From: Pyrrhosoma nymphula | Taxonomy: Eukaryota; Arthropoda; Insecta; Odonata; Coenagrionidae | Reading direction: 5' to 3' | DNA length: 64,000 nucleotides | NCBI GenBank assembly: GCA_963573305.1 | Contig: OY754329.1 | Span: forward strand, 42,862,417 to 42,926,416 | Shown here: positions 9,361 to 22,606 of the stretch, in pieces | Layout of the letters: every line of letters starts with the position of its first letter | Position numbering within the stretch: the first letter of the stretch is position 1 | Made by a program: the position numbers and the translations under genes | Notes under the pieces: model-generated | Databases searched by the model: none | Told to the model about the DNA's origin: nothing | The model's input: the letters and a program-made list of their open reading frames with translations, nothing else

Positions 9361-12300
9361 ATTAAAGAGACGTGTAAATGGCGTTATAGGGCTCAAAAGT
9401 GTGGCTAGTTTCTCTCACGAGAGCTGACTCGTGTAACACAGTATTTGGGCGGTGTTGCAAATATAGATGTATGGGGTCTTAGTGCACGAAAATGTCGCAT
9501 TTTCTTAGAAAGTGATCCACGTAATATAAGATGTCTTACGTGAGAAGCTCTTCCTTTAAAGCTGTAAAGAGTGATGGGATTTTAGTAAATATTCCCAGAT
9601 TATATTTGTTAAGTTGAAATAGGAATATATGATGGGAAAATTATCATTCTACGATTTCTTCACTGAATTTCAATTCTGGCTGAGAAAAAAGAAAATCAGA
9701 GGAGAATGATGTATGGGACGAAAACACTACGAGGAAATAAACGCTTCTGCTTAATGAAAAGAAAACCAAAACGATATATTTCTAGAGAAATCCTTTAGAA
9801 AGTATCACTATAAAAAGATCAACAAAACCTTCATCATGTGTGATAATTTTTCTATTTGAGAAGTAGGATCATCAGTAATGGCAGAAGCAGTAAATATAAA
9901 GCGAGCACAGCAACGCAAGCCAAGAAGGTATTCTACCAGAAGAAAGGTCGACCGATGGACAGAAATACAAACCTGCTCGAAGGTAAATGTAGTAAGTGGT
10001 TTACATTTTCCATTTGTAAATATGTGAAAATTTAAAACCGAGGCATCCTAGAGTTATATTTTTTTCAAACTGTAGTGAAAACAAGTCTTTTGCATATTCC
10101 CATGAAACCAAAATCACTTTCAGAAGAGTATGTATCGGCATTTTTTTAGGGGAGGTATCCTTAAGAAGCTCTCGACAGAATCTCGGCATTCCACTGCAGC
10201 GTCATCCAGCAATCTTATCGTTTTTCAAGGTTTTCACTCGAGCGCTATTGAAGACGTGGAAAGCTTTCCGTGCATTCCGTCTTCACCTGAAAAATCCATT
10301 TTTGTGAAATACCCCAGGGTGTTACATGAGACCTCGGTAGGTGTTCATGCTACAAGATATATATTTTTTTCTCCATAGAAAGTCCTGAGAATATTTCTGT
10401 CGACGTAACACGCTACGTAGGTATATAAAATGACTTTTTATAACTGTCTCTAGCCACGGAACAAACACAGGATTGTCAAAATCAGGTGGAAAGAGAAAAA
10501 CAAAGAGCAACAGAATACCAAAATAGATATAATGTGTTGTGTAAGACGTTGTGCGAGAATGGTCTCGTGCTGTAAGAAAAATACTTTTAAATTCTTTAAA
10601 CTGAAAAAACCATAAATCATTCCACATAAATGCCTAGCTATGAACATATAACCAAGCACATTTAAATGATCAAAAATATTCCCAAAACATCTGCTCATTT
10701 CATAAAGTATTCATAAAGTATAAAGGTAGTATATACAAAAGGAGATAGGGTTTACGATGATACCGACGTCCAAATGAATGTTTTGAGGTGGTAATTTCAA
10801 TTTTTTACAGGAATGAAATTATATAGGTAACATAAATATTATCTCAATAAATATTAATTTTCAAATGATAAAAACAAATATCAACAGGTAAGAGAGATGC
10901 TGCGAATTTGACAAAATCATTTTCCAACTAATGTCTCCCACGTTAATTGTTTATTAGTAATTAAAAACATAATATTTAGAAACATTTGTAAATTTTTCGT
11001 TTGAATCTGGTAGTTAGTGTGCTATCCACAAGGAAGAATCATGACTTTCGGCTTGTAATTTCTAAGTTATTAATGTGAAATCGAGGAATCGCAAACTTTC
11101 GACCTTTCAATCTCCTTTATTTGGACGGGTTTAAAGTATAATTACATAAAAATAACAAACTGTGGGAATTCGTTGAAATTAAATGATGTGATTATACATC
11201 ATTATCACGCACGCATAAAATGCGTGCGACTAAAATTGCAGGGATGGCATGGAACGAGTTTATTAGCTACTGCTTAAGAAATAAGATACCAAAATAAAAG
11301 TTACCATATCCCAGGCCTCTTGGAGGAGGCGGAACTTTATGAAGCTCGGTAGAATTACAACGATGATATTTAATATTAAGACTAATTTTGGAAACTGAAG
11401 AGAAATAACAGTCTTTGTTTTAAATGGGTCAAATGAACCACGCGGGGCTTCAAAGGTAAAGTCTTTATATTCAAAAATATATAGGAGAACACAAATATGG
11501 GTTAGAGTGCATGTTCACCAACGTAAATAAATAAAAGCTACGGAAGCAATTTTTCCTATGATAACAATACAAACTGGACCAATGAAAACTTCTAAATTAG
11601 TCAAAATTACCTACCCGAGGCTTCTAGTGATAGGACATTGTTGATTTGAAAAATATTCGGATAATAAATTAAAACTAAGGACCTTTAGGCTAAGAAATAA
11701 GTTATAATTAAGAATATAGTGCTAATGTGATCTAAACAACGACATAGTGTCGAAAAGCTAAGCAAAAATACAGGTTTAAGAGCAAAAACAGAATGCTTCG
11801 CCAAAATCGTAATGTGAAAGAATATCGTTGGACGCAACTAAATGGCACACATTTTCAGCTTCCCCAAAATGAAAGCTAGGCATCATATTACCGTACTTCA
11901 AACGTAAGCTACTTCCAACATTTCTATCATTTATCTCAGCATCGTATCCAATGCCACTTTTCCCTTGCAAGCACTGCCAAAAAATCTAATTCAAGGTTCA
12001 TCTTTGAACTCACTTCAAAGTTTGCCTTTTACAAGACTGAAATAAACACAAACATCAGGAAATAGTAATAAAGTCACGAGAGCTTGCGATACTGATGTAA
12101 CTATCAACTGAACAATTGCACAAGGTCTTTAAGCTTATAAATGAAATAATTTTACATAAATATGCATCTCCATTCCCATGCAGCGGCTAAAATGAGAGAA
12201 AGAAAGCAAAATATGTGTCCATGGTTGGAATTTCTCAGCATAATATCGATTGAAAGACTGCTCAAGATTGTTCAAACCATACGAGAAGCTAAATATTGAA

Positions 12301-12480
12301 GCAGAACATCTTAAACATTTATGTTCCCCTTAATAATTTTCAAGGCGTCATTAAAATAAGAATTATTTTTCAATTTTGCCAAGACAAAAATGCGCACATC
12401 GGAGCTACATGGCGCGCTGCTCCCATATTCTTGCATAGATAAAGTTCCGCGTTGAAGCCAAGCATAAAAAATATTTTAGT
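9361..12480. other. AT-rich non-coding DNA
   Basis: No gene recognised on either strand. A gggtcaaatgaacca motif at about 11426 recalls the GGGTC palindromes of the piggyBac-type fragments but is imperfect and isolated. A 10-bp direct duplication (ttcataaagta) lies near 10698-10719. Confidence 0.55.
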
Positions 12481-12740
12481 CTCCATAATTCCATTTTCTC
12501 GCTCGTTTCTCGCTCCACTTCCCCTTCTCCCCTCATTAATCCTCATATCGTTTTTCCGACTTGAGCGTCCGTAAATATTCCGCCGAAATGACTCTCCGAA
12601 TTAAATGGAAAGGAAAGAGATGCTCGCTTTTCTTACCCCGTCCTCCCTTTAACGCTACCCTGCCCATGGCTGCGTGTCATAACCACTTTTTACACTCCAA
12701 AACCCCGCCAGACCCCTCCCCCCCAATATACTTATTGTTC
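12481..12740. repeat. Pyrimidine-rich island
   Basis: C/T-rich on the plus strand with poly-C near 12717-12724. The overlapping open frame has no domain. Confidence 0.5.
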
Positions 12741-13330
12741 CTTAGTTATTTCTGATCTTACTGATGAAGTATACCACAAATCTCAGATGTTAAAAATACT
12801 GGTGCAACATTGATATTATAGTTCGAAGGACTAAGGATATGACACATCAGTTTTAGCAAAAATGGCAATCAATGAGGGATTACTAAAAATAACTCTTTGA
12901 CATACTTATGTTCAAAAATGTTGCCTAGGATAGCAACCGGGAATTAATATGAAATTGTACTTGCAAACTCTTGTAAATAAGCGAAAACTTTACATGAATG
13001 TAAGCGATAAAAGCCACCTTAATATACCCAAGAGTGGAACATGATAGTTATCAGCTAAAAGTATGCAATTTGACAATGAAGTAACAGGAATTTATTCCAG
13101 AGAATTTGTTAAATTAAAGATATAATCAATTTTAAACCATTCCGTAAAGCCTACATGAAAATTTATATAGTAATAACAGTTTGAAGTATTCTAATTATTT
13201 TCTGAATCATTTCCTTTGGTTAATTTTTTCTAATACTACCACGTCGTTGTCTGTACAAACATAATAAATGCTATTACTATTCTGGTGAGATAAAAGTGGA
13301 CACAACAGTAATTTTTCTCATGACCAAATC
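12741..13330. other. AT-rich non-coding DNA
   Basis: Nothing recognised. Confidence 0.55.
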
Positions 13331-13910
13331 CAATAATTCTTATCATTTATTTTCTGTCTCGTCTCTACGCTCCAAATACCCAAACCATCGCGTAATTTCC
13401 AGTGCGGCGATCCCTCATAACTTCCCCTACTTCCTCCCTCGCTGGGCCCTCCATGTCTCCCCAAACCTCCGCTCCTCGGCTGCTGATGTCTCGCAGAAAT
13501 TTTCCTTCGCTGCGATTCACAGGAGCTCCCATAATTACATGCGCCTACAAATTAATGACTTCATTTGTTTTCGAAACTTACTTCGGTGGGAGGTTGCCTG
13601 CGTGAGAGAATCGAGGATGCTGGAAAAACAGTAGACGACTTTATTGCATTTATGAGACTCCCCCTCTCGGCTAAAGGGATGAAATAAGGGCGTGTATATG
13701 AATCACGAAAGGGAGAAGAGAGAATGCGAAGAGGTCGGGAGTTGTACACTCAGTTGTGCGCGCCTAATGCTAATGCCGCGCACTTTTTGCCACGCTCTAA
13801 TTGCGTGTATGGCCCACATGCCCGCGGGCACAAGTAATGCAGGCAGAGCAAAGGGAACTATCGACGCGAACGTGGGTTCTGAAAGAGCTATGAACGAACT
13901 CGGGTACAGG
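13331..13910. other. GC-richer island with CpG, no gene recognised
   Basis: Composition rises in GC, first pyrimidine-rich then mixed, with CpGs around 13560-13900. Overlapping open frames on both strands reflect low stop density. None resembles a known protein. Confidence 0.45.
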
Positions 13911-16900
13911 AAACGGTTACTTCGAAACACGAATCGATAAAAAATATCATAACCTTAGATAAATAATTAGTATACCTATTCTATTATTAATAAGTAGATA
14001 CTATTTAGATTAACTACGTACTATTATTTTAATGGCTTCATTGAAATCAAAACAACTATATCTCATGGAAAATGGTGAAACTAGCTCAAAGTACGATTGC
14101 GAAGAAGGATAAATATGCGATGGTGTCCTTAACACAACTTCATTTCAGAATATGTTGACTAAATTTTTGTACAGATTCTATTTTTTATATTTAACAGAAA
14201 ACAATAGGTAACAGTATATTTTCAACATGATTTTGGTTTCGTAATAATCAAATCAACGATATGCCAAGCAGATAATGAATCTTTTTCATCGTAAAATAGC
14301 TAAGAAAGATAAAAATACGGTGAGGTTCTTCCAAAATACTAAATAATTTTAAATGATAACGGAGACCTTACAAGCTTTCAAATTGTCTGGTTACATTGCA
14401 TTGACGATTAGTAGTGTAGTTCAAATGTTGTATGCTCATCGGTTTGGCTATAATTGAAATTTATATCTCTCATGCCAGATACTAAGAAAAGATCTTCTCG
14501 ATTAATTGCTGAAAATCATTAAAATATGGCGGAGTTGTCCACAGGATTTCTATTGGGAACATTGCTAAGAATTTTTATCTGAAATTCAATTTTTGGTCCT
14601 TAATTAAAAATTATCTCAGCTCAGAATATCCTCGAGCTCATAATGCCTGGCGCCTTACTGCTTCATCATTATCATTATTTACGATAGACCTTGGTGGGAA
14701 GCGTGAATCCACTCTGTAAGATCTGATAACTCCCTTTAGTGTCCCAGTTTCATAATGCAGTGGGATGGATGTCTCCATTGCTCCAATTTTACACACCCAT
14801 TTTGACCTTATAATGACGTTTACCTCGCTCAAACAGTTTTTTTCTTGCTTGCCAATTGTGGTAACATAATGTTTAAACTATTAAAGCATAATGGATAATA
14901 ATTCTCTGACGACTTTATGCGCAAAACCGTGAGTCATTAAAGGGGTAACCTCCACATTTCATCATGAACTTCCTCTAAAACACCAAAATGCAATAAGAAA
15001 ATTTCTAGGTTAATAGCTTCCAGTAAAATAATTCAAGAAAACTGAAGAAAATATTAAAAAGTAGTAATCTGAATGGTACAAGATGAATAACTTATCCCAA
15101 GAATATATCCCCATAGCACGAAAATCAGCATAGGAATCGGTACAGACTCAATATGGACAGATTACGGATAGTAAATGCAAAGTAAATAGGGTGTTTAAGA
15201 AGAAATATATCGTGAAGAAGTGGCTAAAATTTAAAGAACGCATTAAAACATATAATGTTTGAGGAAATGTGAACATTTTAATATAGCATTGAGAAGAAAG
15301 GATTTCACACCTCTGACACAATTATAAACTGATTTAACTAGAAATAGAAGTGTTGAATGACGATTCAGCCAGTAAAATCACAAATTAAACCTTCATACTG
15401 AAAGTCATGAGATTAAAAATGGATAAAAAAGTAGACAACAAAATTAAAGGAATACCAAGACATGAAAGAGTAAAATATACCTGCATCATTATATTTCTCT
15501 GGCAGGTGACAGCATGGTGGTGGCATGGTTTATGCAACTGAAATGTTCATGTTGCATCGTTCTACCTATTTGGTACTAATTCGTACGAAATTCAAGCAAA
15601 AGAAATCAAATTTAATTCATCAGCCGAATAAAGTAACATGCAAAAAGAACGGCTTAAGAGAAAGAAATCGATTAGGTTTTGAGACGGAACATTCACAAAC
15701 GAGGCAGAGACTTTTGAATTGAATTTTCATTGGCGGCACACTGACATGGAAGGAGAATTAGGAACTCTATACTAGAAAATATATCAGGACTTTAAAATGC
15801 CACCCTATTTCCGGAATGTAGGCTTAAAACGAAGCCCAAAACTTAATGACCATTTGCCGGAACTCTTACCGTAATTCTAAATCACCCGATTCCATTCTCT
15901 AGATCCCCCACTAATTTATGAAAGATGTTTTTTTTATTTATGATTTCTCAGCGTGGACGCGAAAAAAAATGACATCCATCAAACGACAGTAAGTTAGTGT
16001 CTTCAGTTTCACTATGAGCGTCAATAAATTAAACTAAGCATCATAGAAAACTAGAACTTGTCGTGAAGGCAGAAATACTTAAAATCCTTAAGGCTTTGCA
16101 CATGGATGAAGGTGGATCCTGCAACAGCAGAGGAGCCAGAGAGGGAACCCAAAGCTTTAATTGGAATTAAAACCATGCCATGGAAGTGGAAGGGGTCTTA
16201 GAGGGATTATCTTGAGGTCTTAGCATGTCAGGAAAACTAGTGTTGCTATCGCTGGTGGAATGCGGTTGGGTACAGGGAGGTAAGATTACCCAAGCACCGG
16301 GATATCCCTCCTTTAATTCTATACTGTTCCTCTTCACCAGCGGATCGCGATCTTTTCCGACTTCCGTATTCCTTGGTTATCGATTCTCCATTACCTTATT
16401 CCAATCAGCTAGAACACGTTCAGTAAGAGATTATGCTAATCACACTTCCGCTTCACAACCTACTTACCAACCAATATATATACCAAAGTATATAGGCATA
16501 TCAAAAGCTAAGAACCTCTGTTTTTCACCAAATTAAATTTGGTTAGCAGATTGAAACGTTTCAGGAATGAATACCAAAAGACAAAATTAAACTAAACTGT
16601 AGAATTTCTTTAAATAATTAAGGTTTGTACACTACGATTTGTTTTTGATCCATTAAACCTGTAGTTTCATTTAAATAAATTCACATAAATTTAATGATGC
16701 CAAGATGGTTTCTAAATTTATATTTTATTATACCATGAAATGACTTGAAAAATACGGACGTCAGTAATTTAGAGAATGCCGGGAAGTACACTGCTGCACC
16801 TAACTATAAAACAACTGAGAAACAACGAGTTACGTTTGCCCTCTCACACATAGCTAATACAAATAAAATAATATGTATATACTAAAATGGTGGATATAAC

Positions 16901-17280
16901 CAGTTTTCTCAGTAAATAGTCATCCTTTATGAGCTATATGCATTGATTATAAAATCAGACAAAGCAGTTGAGATACATCTAATAGCTTAATTTCACCATT
17001 CAAATTTAAAAAGGTTTAAAACACTTTATTTATACTATTATCTCGTACAAGAATTTCAGTTCCAAATAAAAACATGGGATCGAATAGAAACATATGACGA
17101 AAGGATAAGTTTTGTCCGCCTTATAAAAAAAATGATTTTACACGCCAGAATAATATTCCAATTTATATAAACCAAAAGGTTAAATGCTATTAATAGTCAT
17201 AGAAATTCCAGTGAGTGACAAGTGATAAATTTTATATTTTTAATAGCACTGGCGCAAGGATACGACGCCAGGTATTCGGG
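13911..17280. other. AT-rich non-coding DNA
   Basis: No gene or element identified. An open frame on the minus strand near 14638-14832 ends in a plausible-looking but unrecognised sequence. Confidence 0.55.
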
Positions 17281-17720
17281 TGAATAGAAAGTGAGGTCTA
17301 AATACTTTCTTGCAAACAGCAGGGAGTGTCGAAGACGCGAAGGAATCAGAAACATTCGACTAATACTCCGCAAGAGCACGCTGGCGGAGAGAATGTATGT
17401 AACGGAGGGGATCTACGACCCTGCGACAGAGAGCAAAGGAGAGGAGGAGGAATTTAAACAAGCGCAGGGAAGTGAAATAAAAAGGAAGCGGGTTAAAAGG
17501 GCAGAGAGGAAACAAAAGTGGAGGGTTCCCGGAATCACGGGAGGGCACACATCCGGGGATGGGAAAGAGAAATGGCAGGGGGAGAACGACGTCACATTAA
17601 AAGCGGGAAGGGAAAATGAGGATGATGATATACCTACGTGCTTACCCGCGAGCCGACACAGGGGCGTGTGGCAGGGGGTGTCAGGATGCCAGTGATGAAA
17701 ATGGGGAGGGAATGGGAAGG
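17281..17720. repeat. Purine-rich island with a 134-codon open frame
   Basis: The plus strand is G/A-rich. A frame at 17291-17695 encodes a Lys/Arg/Glu/Gly-rich string with no domain, as expected from purine-rich DNA, while the other strand gives Pro/Leu/Phe/Ser-rich shadows. I do not accept it as a gene. Confidence 0.5.
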
Positions 17721-18293
17721 AAGGAATTGAAATAGGGAAAATACGAAAATGAATTCTATGTTAAGGGGGCTCGCTAGAGAGCCGGGGAATTCAAAGTGCA
17801 CACTTTTATTTTCTCTGTTCCGCTACAGTCCAGAGAGATAATATGCGATATTTTTTACATTTTAATTTGAATAGAAGTTAAAACATAGCATTTTACTATT
17901 CATAGGTCATCTATGAGGTTCTCAAGCGATGATAATTCTCCTCAAGCTTTATGAATTTGGACTATTCCGAAATCTATTACCACGGCGCAAAATCATATTG
18001 GGGAGAATTTCATTGATGACGGAAAAATATAAGCCTTAGCTTAAAAAATAAGACCTTTAAACCAATTTCGAGGATACCGGGACTAGCCACGGTATTTACA
18101 TATTTAGCACACGTCTTGCCTGTTTTGCTGGCGTTTGTGCCTCTCTCTGTGTTTGCGATACTCTCTGCATGCGATTTGTTTGCATACAGTTTGCGATGCA
18201 TGTGAGGAAGGAATTTTTGTACCTATCAGTTCCACGTAGTATGCCTCAAAGTCCGTCACTTATATCAGTTTTGGAGTTATATTATAATGTTAA
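17721..18293. other. Non-coding DNA
   Basis: AT-rich, nothing recognised. Confidence 0.5.
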
Positions 18294-18299
18294 TTATAC

Positions 18300-18394
18300 C
18301 CTCCGTGCAGCAGAATCTGAAACTTTAAGTGATCTTAACATTGCGTCTAGCCTCCGAGTCACTTGTGGCTCCAAATCTAGGCCTTCCATCAGCT
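18300..18394 (-). CDS. Candidate internal exon, unknown protein
   Basis: On the minus strand a possible acceptor (tttaccag at about 18395-18402) opens a frame including LMEGLDLEPQVTRRLDAMLR and then SLKVSDSAARR. It ends at a possible donor GTATAA (18294-18299), directly followed by an in-frame stop that splicing would remove. The peptide is charged and amphipathic and looks unlike translations of the AT-rich surroundings. I do not recognise the family. The acceptor lacks a good polypyrimidine tract, and in a large window such a frame could arise by chance. Confidence 0.25.
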
Positions 18395-18402
18395 CTGGTA
18401 AA

Positions 18403-19765
18403 CTCACTATTTGACCGTAACGGTTTTACGCATCGGGTGGTTATGCTTTTATAGTTGTTCTGGTTAAATCAGCAAATTAAAATTTCCGTACTGGGTCTAC
18501 ATTACCTTTATCCTCCGCGTTATTAGCGACTCCCAATATAATTATTCCATTAGCTAAAATGATGATAATAACGCAAGATGGCGTACAAATTCCCATTTTC
18601 AAAATTATGGGGTGTTCCAGGCTTTCCAGAACGAAAGTTCAAGATTCTCAACAGGGTGATACCCCTACATCTACATACTACCCAATGAGCCATAGTCAGG
18701 GGATGGGGAAAGGGATTTTTAACGACCAGTCATTGATTAGAACGATATGAGAAAAAGGATTTAGGAGGAAAGCAAATTGTATTATTATTGAGTTAGTTTT
18801 CGCAACATAACTACTTGCTGATTGTCAATTTGCTCTCATTGAAGTTGTAAATAGTGTAGGGAAATCAAGAACTTTTGTCCCTATACAAATATTTCTCATT
18901 AAGTTCCTCTTCTGAAATGCACTGCGGAATCGGTTTTTGGTACATCCACGTCATATTCTTATTTTATTGCTACACAGTCTCTTAATGAGTCAACATAAAT
19001 ATCTGTCATTTTTCCGGGAATGTGGACATCCCTTGCACTAAAAACACGAATTGGAAATGGAGGCTCTTTAGTTCAATTTCAGAAATATATTTTTAGCGGA
19101 ATGGGTTGGGGCACGGAATTAAACTCGGGCGTACATGAAAATATACCTCTAACATCATCACAGCACCACTATATGCACCATATTTGGGGAAAAAATCAGC
19201 GTAGAAAATGCAGTAAAACAGCTGGGCTTGGACTTATGGGACTTGCAGAAATATGGTAAGGTCCGTTCTAAAAATTTGTGAAACTGCATCAGGTAAAAAG
19301 ACTAAGTTATTTCAAGTAAAATCCTAGAAATATCCTCGGTTGGATGAGTGAAAAGGAGGTATTTAGCTTACTCAGAGAGAATCTTTCTACCTAGGTACCT
19401 AAAAATGCAAGCAATTAGGGACCAGAAGAGAAGCATCATTGGCGAGCTCAACAAAAGATAATGAGTTACCCCTCATTTTGATAAAAATCTACAATGAAAT
19501 AGTGACAGAGGGACCAAGTTGGAAGCCTCAATGGACTAATTGGTCTGGTATGAAAACATTGGTCTGGTATGAAAAACAAACAAATCTCATCTGAGTCTCA
19601 TGTTGACAAAAAAGTTGTTAGGTTTTTTATCCTCATAGTATTTCTGTAGAACAGACAAAATTGGCGAAATAAGTAAGGCCTCAGATCCATCACATGGCCC
19701 TCCTACTATTCCTGCTTGACATATCTTAGTTTCTTTAACGGAGCACCGCTAATGTTTCATATGCT
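18403..19765. other. Non-coding DNA
   Basis: No gene recognised. An exact direct duplication of attggtctggtatgaaaa is present at about 19538-19576. Confidence 0.5.
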
Positions 19766-20370
19766 CACTTCAAGCCTCATTCTTCCCCCTCTCCATCCTT
19801 TTTTGTCCCTCCTTTTCCTTAGCTTTTGCCACTCTCGGACTTCGTACCGTTCCCCTACGCGTTTACAAAAGGGAAGTCCCTGGGTTCCTGCTTTCTCTCT
19901 CTCTCTTTTCCACTCTCGAGATTACATTCCCAATCCTCCTCATATTTGAACACCCACGCCTGACCCGCACACTCTGCTTCCCTCACCCTCCCTCTCTCCC
20001 TCCCTCCCTCCTCCTCCCCAGCATTCGTGCACACATTCCATCCTTTTTTAAGCTTTCAGAGGGCGGATGGATGTGGAGAAGGAAAAGGAAAGAAGAGGAC
20101 CCTACTATGTGACGACGCCACCTCAGAAACCCTCTCCGCATACACATATGCACATAAGACCGACCATCCAGCCAAACCCCAGCCGTACGGTTACCCCAAA
20201 CCTCTCCTCTCTCCTTCCCCCCTTCGGTCGACAACGCACATGTTACCCGAGACGAGATTAATTTGGAATGAAATTACCAGCCCTCCACTCGGCCTCATCT
20301 TCGTCTCTTCACCCGCGATCCCTTTCTCTGCATTTCTCTTTCCCGTCAATTTCTAAGTCATTCAATCCTT
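19766..20370. repeat. Pyrimidine-rich island with a short purine insert
   Basis: C/T-rich plus strand (ccctccctctctccctccct near 19985), interrupted by a purine-rich stretch at about 20060-20105. Open frames on both strands are low complexity. Confidence 0.5.
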
Positions 20371-20521
20371 TTCCGCTACCTACATCTACTGCATCTACAC
20401 CTACCTGCTACCCAGAGAGACGTTGCAATGGCGTGTGACTGGTTATGTTTGGACATCATCCGATAAAAAGAAGAAAAAGGTTAAGAATCGAATGAGGAAG
20501 TGGGCTAGTAGTGGCTGTGTT

Positions 20522-20567
20522 AAAATGATTTCATTTAAAAAAAAATTTTTTATTAAAATGAAATCGT
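20522..20567. repeat. AT-rich hairpin
   Basis: aatgatttcattt and, after a poly-A/poly-T centre, aaatgaaatcgtt form an imperfect inverted repeat of about 20 bp per arm. It lies 50 bp before the second piggyBac-type fragment, so it may be part of it or a separate fold-back. Confidence 0.45.
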
Positions 20568-20616
20568 TGTATAACCTGCAAATTTTAAATTTTATTTTCG
20601 GCCTTTTAACAAAAAT

Positions 20617-20777
20617 TAAGCGGCAACAGTTAAGAAATTTTCTTCCATATTAGTGAAATATAAGTAATGGACAAAGTCACAAAATGAAAAAAGAATGTAA
20701 TTACAATTAGGTAGTTCAATTTGATTTTGAACACGTGTTATGGGTCAAAATGACATATACCATCCTTCTAGTGTTAA
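20617..20777 (+). mobile_element. piggyBac-type terminal fragment, copy B, ending in TTAA
   Basis: Aligns by eye with about 796-973, including ttgattttgaacacgtgtta, the now imperfect palindrome gggtcaaaatgac, and a tail ccatccttctagtg that runs into TTAA at 20774-20777. The intact TTAA is the main reason for assigning the family. No second terminus or transposase is visible. A LINE copy begins within about 80 bp on the right. Confidence 0.5.
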
Positions 20778-20779
20778 GA

Positions 20780-22606
20780 AACTGTAAAAAAACTCGCGTA
20801 GTTATCCAGGGGCTAATGCGGACTCTGATCATGGTGATCATGATGATGATGATCATTAAGAAGCAGTGGGTTACGGAAGAAATGATTAAGAAAATGGAGG
20901 AGAGAAGGATTTGGAAAAACGTCAACACCGACGAAGGCAAGAGGAAGTACAAGGAATTGAGTAATAAACTCCGGCGGGTGACCAATCGGGCAAAATAAAA
21001 GTGGTGGAAAGGACAATGCGAGGAAATGGAAAAGCAGCAGGAGGAGGGGCAAGTGGGCGCTTTGTACACTAAGAGGAAAATGTTTTCGGGTGGTAAGAGA
21101 GGGCAAACAATGCCAAAGGTTAAGGATAAAACAGGGAAGATATTAATCGAACAGGAAGATATCCAGGAAAGAAGGAGATAATACGTAGAGGAGCTTGATG
21201 ACAGCGAGAATAGACCCTTGAGCTTAGATATAGGAGATGAAGGAACAATAGATAAGGATAACCTCGGACCGGAGTTACTTGACAGCGAAATAGAGAGGGT
21301 ATTAAGGGAGATGAAGGGTAAAAAATCCGACGGAACCGAAAACCTACCTTCGAAGTTACTGAAGAATCTAGGTAGTAAGGGGAGAGAATCACTTTTCGAA
21401 CTTATTCGTAGGATCTACCAGGAAGGAGTATGGCCAGAGGATTTCCTGGAAACAGTAACAATGCCTATCCCGAAGAAGAAGAAAGTGTCACAATGCGAGG
21501 AGTATAGAACAATCAGTTTAATTTCGCATGCGGCAAAAGGCTTAGAATACTAGAAAGAAAGTTCGAAGACGATGAACAATTTGGGTTCAGAAGGGGAGGG
21601 CAACCAGAGACGAAGATTGTGGTATTGAAGATATTTATAGATAAAAACATCGAGCATAATCATGATGTTTTCCCTTTTTTGTAGATTTCGAAAAGTCGTT
21701 TGACAGAGTAAACTGGGAGAAACTAATGCAGATACTGGGGAAAAAAGGAATAGATTGGTGCGATAGGAGACTCATCCGAAACTTAGATATGGGATAGAGG
21801 GCTCAGGTGAGGGTAGCTGAGGGTGAATCAGGGTCGGCAGTTATAGGTCGCGGGGTGTGGCAAGGGTGCCCGTTGTCGGGTGCACGGCATGGGATGAGCT
21901 AGATGTGGGAATGAAAGTAGGAGGCCTGCGGTTGAAGTCGGTTAGAGTCACGGACTACCAGGCATTGGTCAGTCGGCCATCGAAACGATTGCAAACTTTA
22001 GTAGATCCATTGGAAAAACAGTGCAAGAAATACGGAATGACTATTAATCATAATAAAATAAAAGTGATGAAAGAAAGAAAATAAAGGAAAAAGAAAGCGA
22101 GGCTGGTCATAAGAGTAGGAAGTCACGAACTCGAGCAGGTAGAACAATTTAATATGGAGTATGGCGTTGTAATGGGCAGAAGCATGGACCTTGAGAAATG
22201 AAGACGAATAAAGGCTGAAGGCTTTCGAGATGTGGGTGTGGAGGATGATGGAGAAAGTGCGTTGGAAGGAAAGGAAGAAATAAGACGAGGAAGTGAATGA
22301 CATGGTGGTTGAGTAGAGGAAACTTGTGGATGAGATTAGCGGAAGGCAGGGTAGGTGGGTGGAAGCGGTAATAAGGGGGCGATGGTTTTCTGAAGGCCGT
22401 GATCGAGGGAAGGATGTTGGGCAAGCGGGGAAGGGGAAGAATGAGAATAGGTTTTATGGACGGGATGAAGAAAGGTATAACCTATGCTGAGGTGAAAAAG
22501 AATATACTAAAGATGGATAGGGTACGGCACGTGTAAGAGTCTGTTGGATATTCTGTGACTTTCATTATAACCTACCTGTAACCGGTAGATTACTCTAATG
22601 AATGAA
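20780..22606 (+). pseudogene. Non-LTR retrotransposon (APE endonuclease/reverse transcriptase family), 5'-truncated copy 1
   Basis: The endonuclease domain is missing. The copy starts in the linker (KKQWVTEEMIKKMEERRIWK from about 20858, then KWWKGQCEEMEKQQEEGQVG). The RT region begins around 21230 with SDGTENLPSKLLKNL, then IYQEGVWPEDFLETVTMPIP and EEYRTISLISH. Later blocks are in shifted frames: FEKSFDRVNWEKL (motif A region), RGVWQGCPLSG (motif B region, about 21850), and a block where the catalytic F/YADD is replaced by TDYQ (about 21952), then LQTLVDPLEKQCKKYGMTIN. Stops and frameshifts are frequent, so it is dead. The C-terminal domain appears in pieces at 22180-22540. The 3' end has a small hairpin and an AATGAATGAA-type tail, as in RTE-like elements; clade assignment is not certain. 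Confidence 0.9.
22572..22588 (+). repeat. 3'-terminal hairpin of LINE copy 1
   Basis: ctacc-tgtaacc-ggtag forms a 5-bp stem with a 7-base loop, 3 bases before the ttactctaatgaatgaa tail. The same stem and loop length occur in copy 2 at 35665-35681 with changed loop bases. A structure close to the 3' end is where such elements' reverse transcriptases recognise their RNA. Confidence 0.5.

Noticed and set aside
11420..11450. gggtcaaatgaaccacgcgg as another piggyBac-type end
   Set aside because: The palindrome is imperfect and no TTAA or flanking repeat similarity was found.
17291..17695. 134-codon Lys/Glu-rich frame as a nuclear protein gene
   Set aside because: The composition is what any frame of a purine-rich tract gives. 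No motif, and equally long shadows exist on the other strand.
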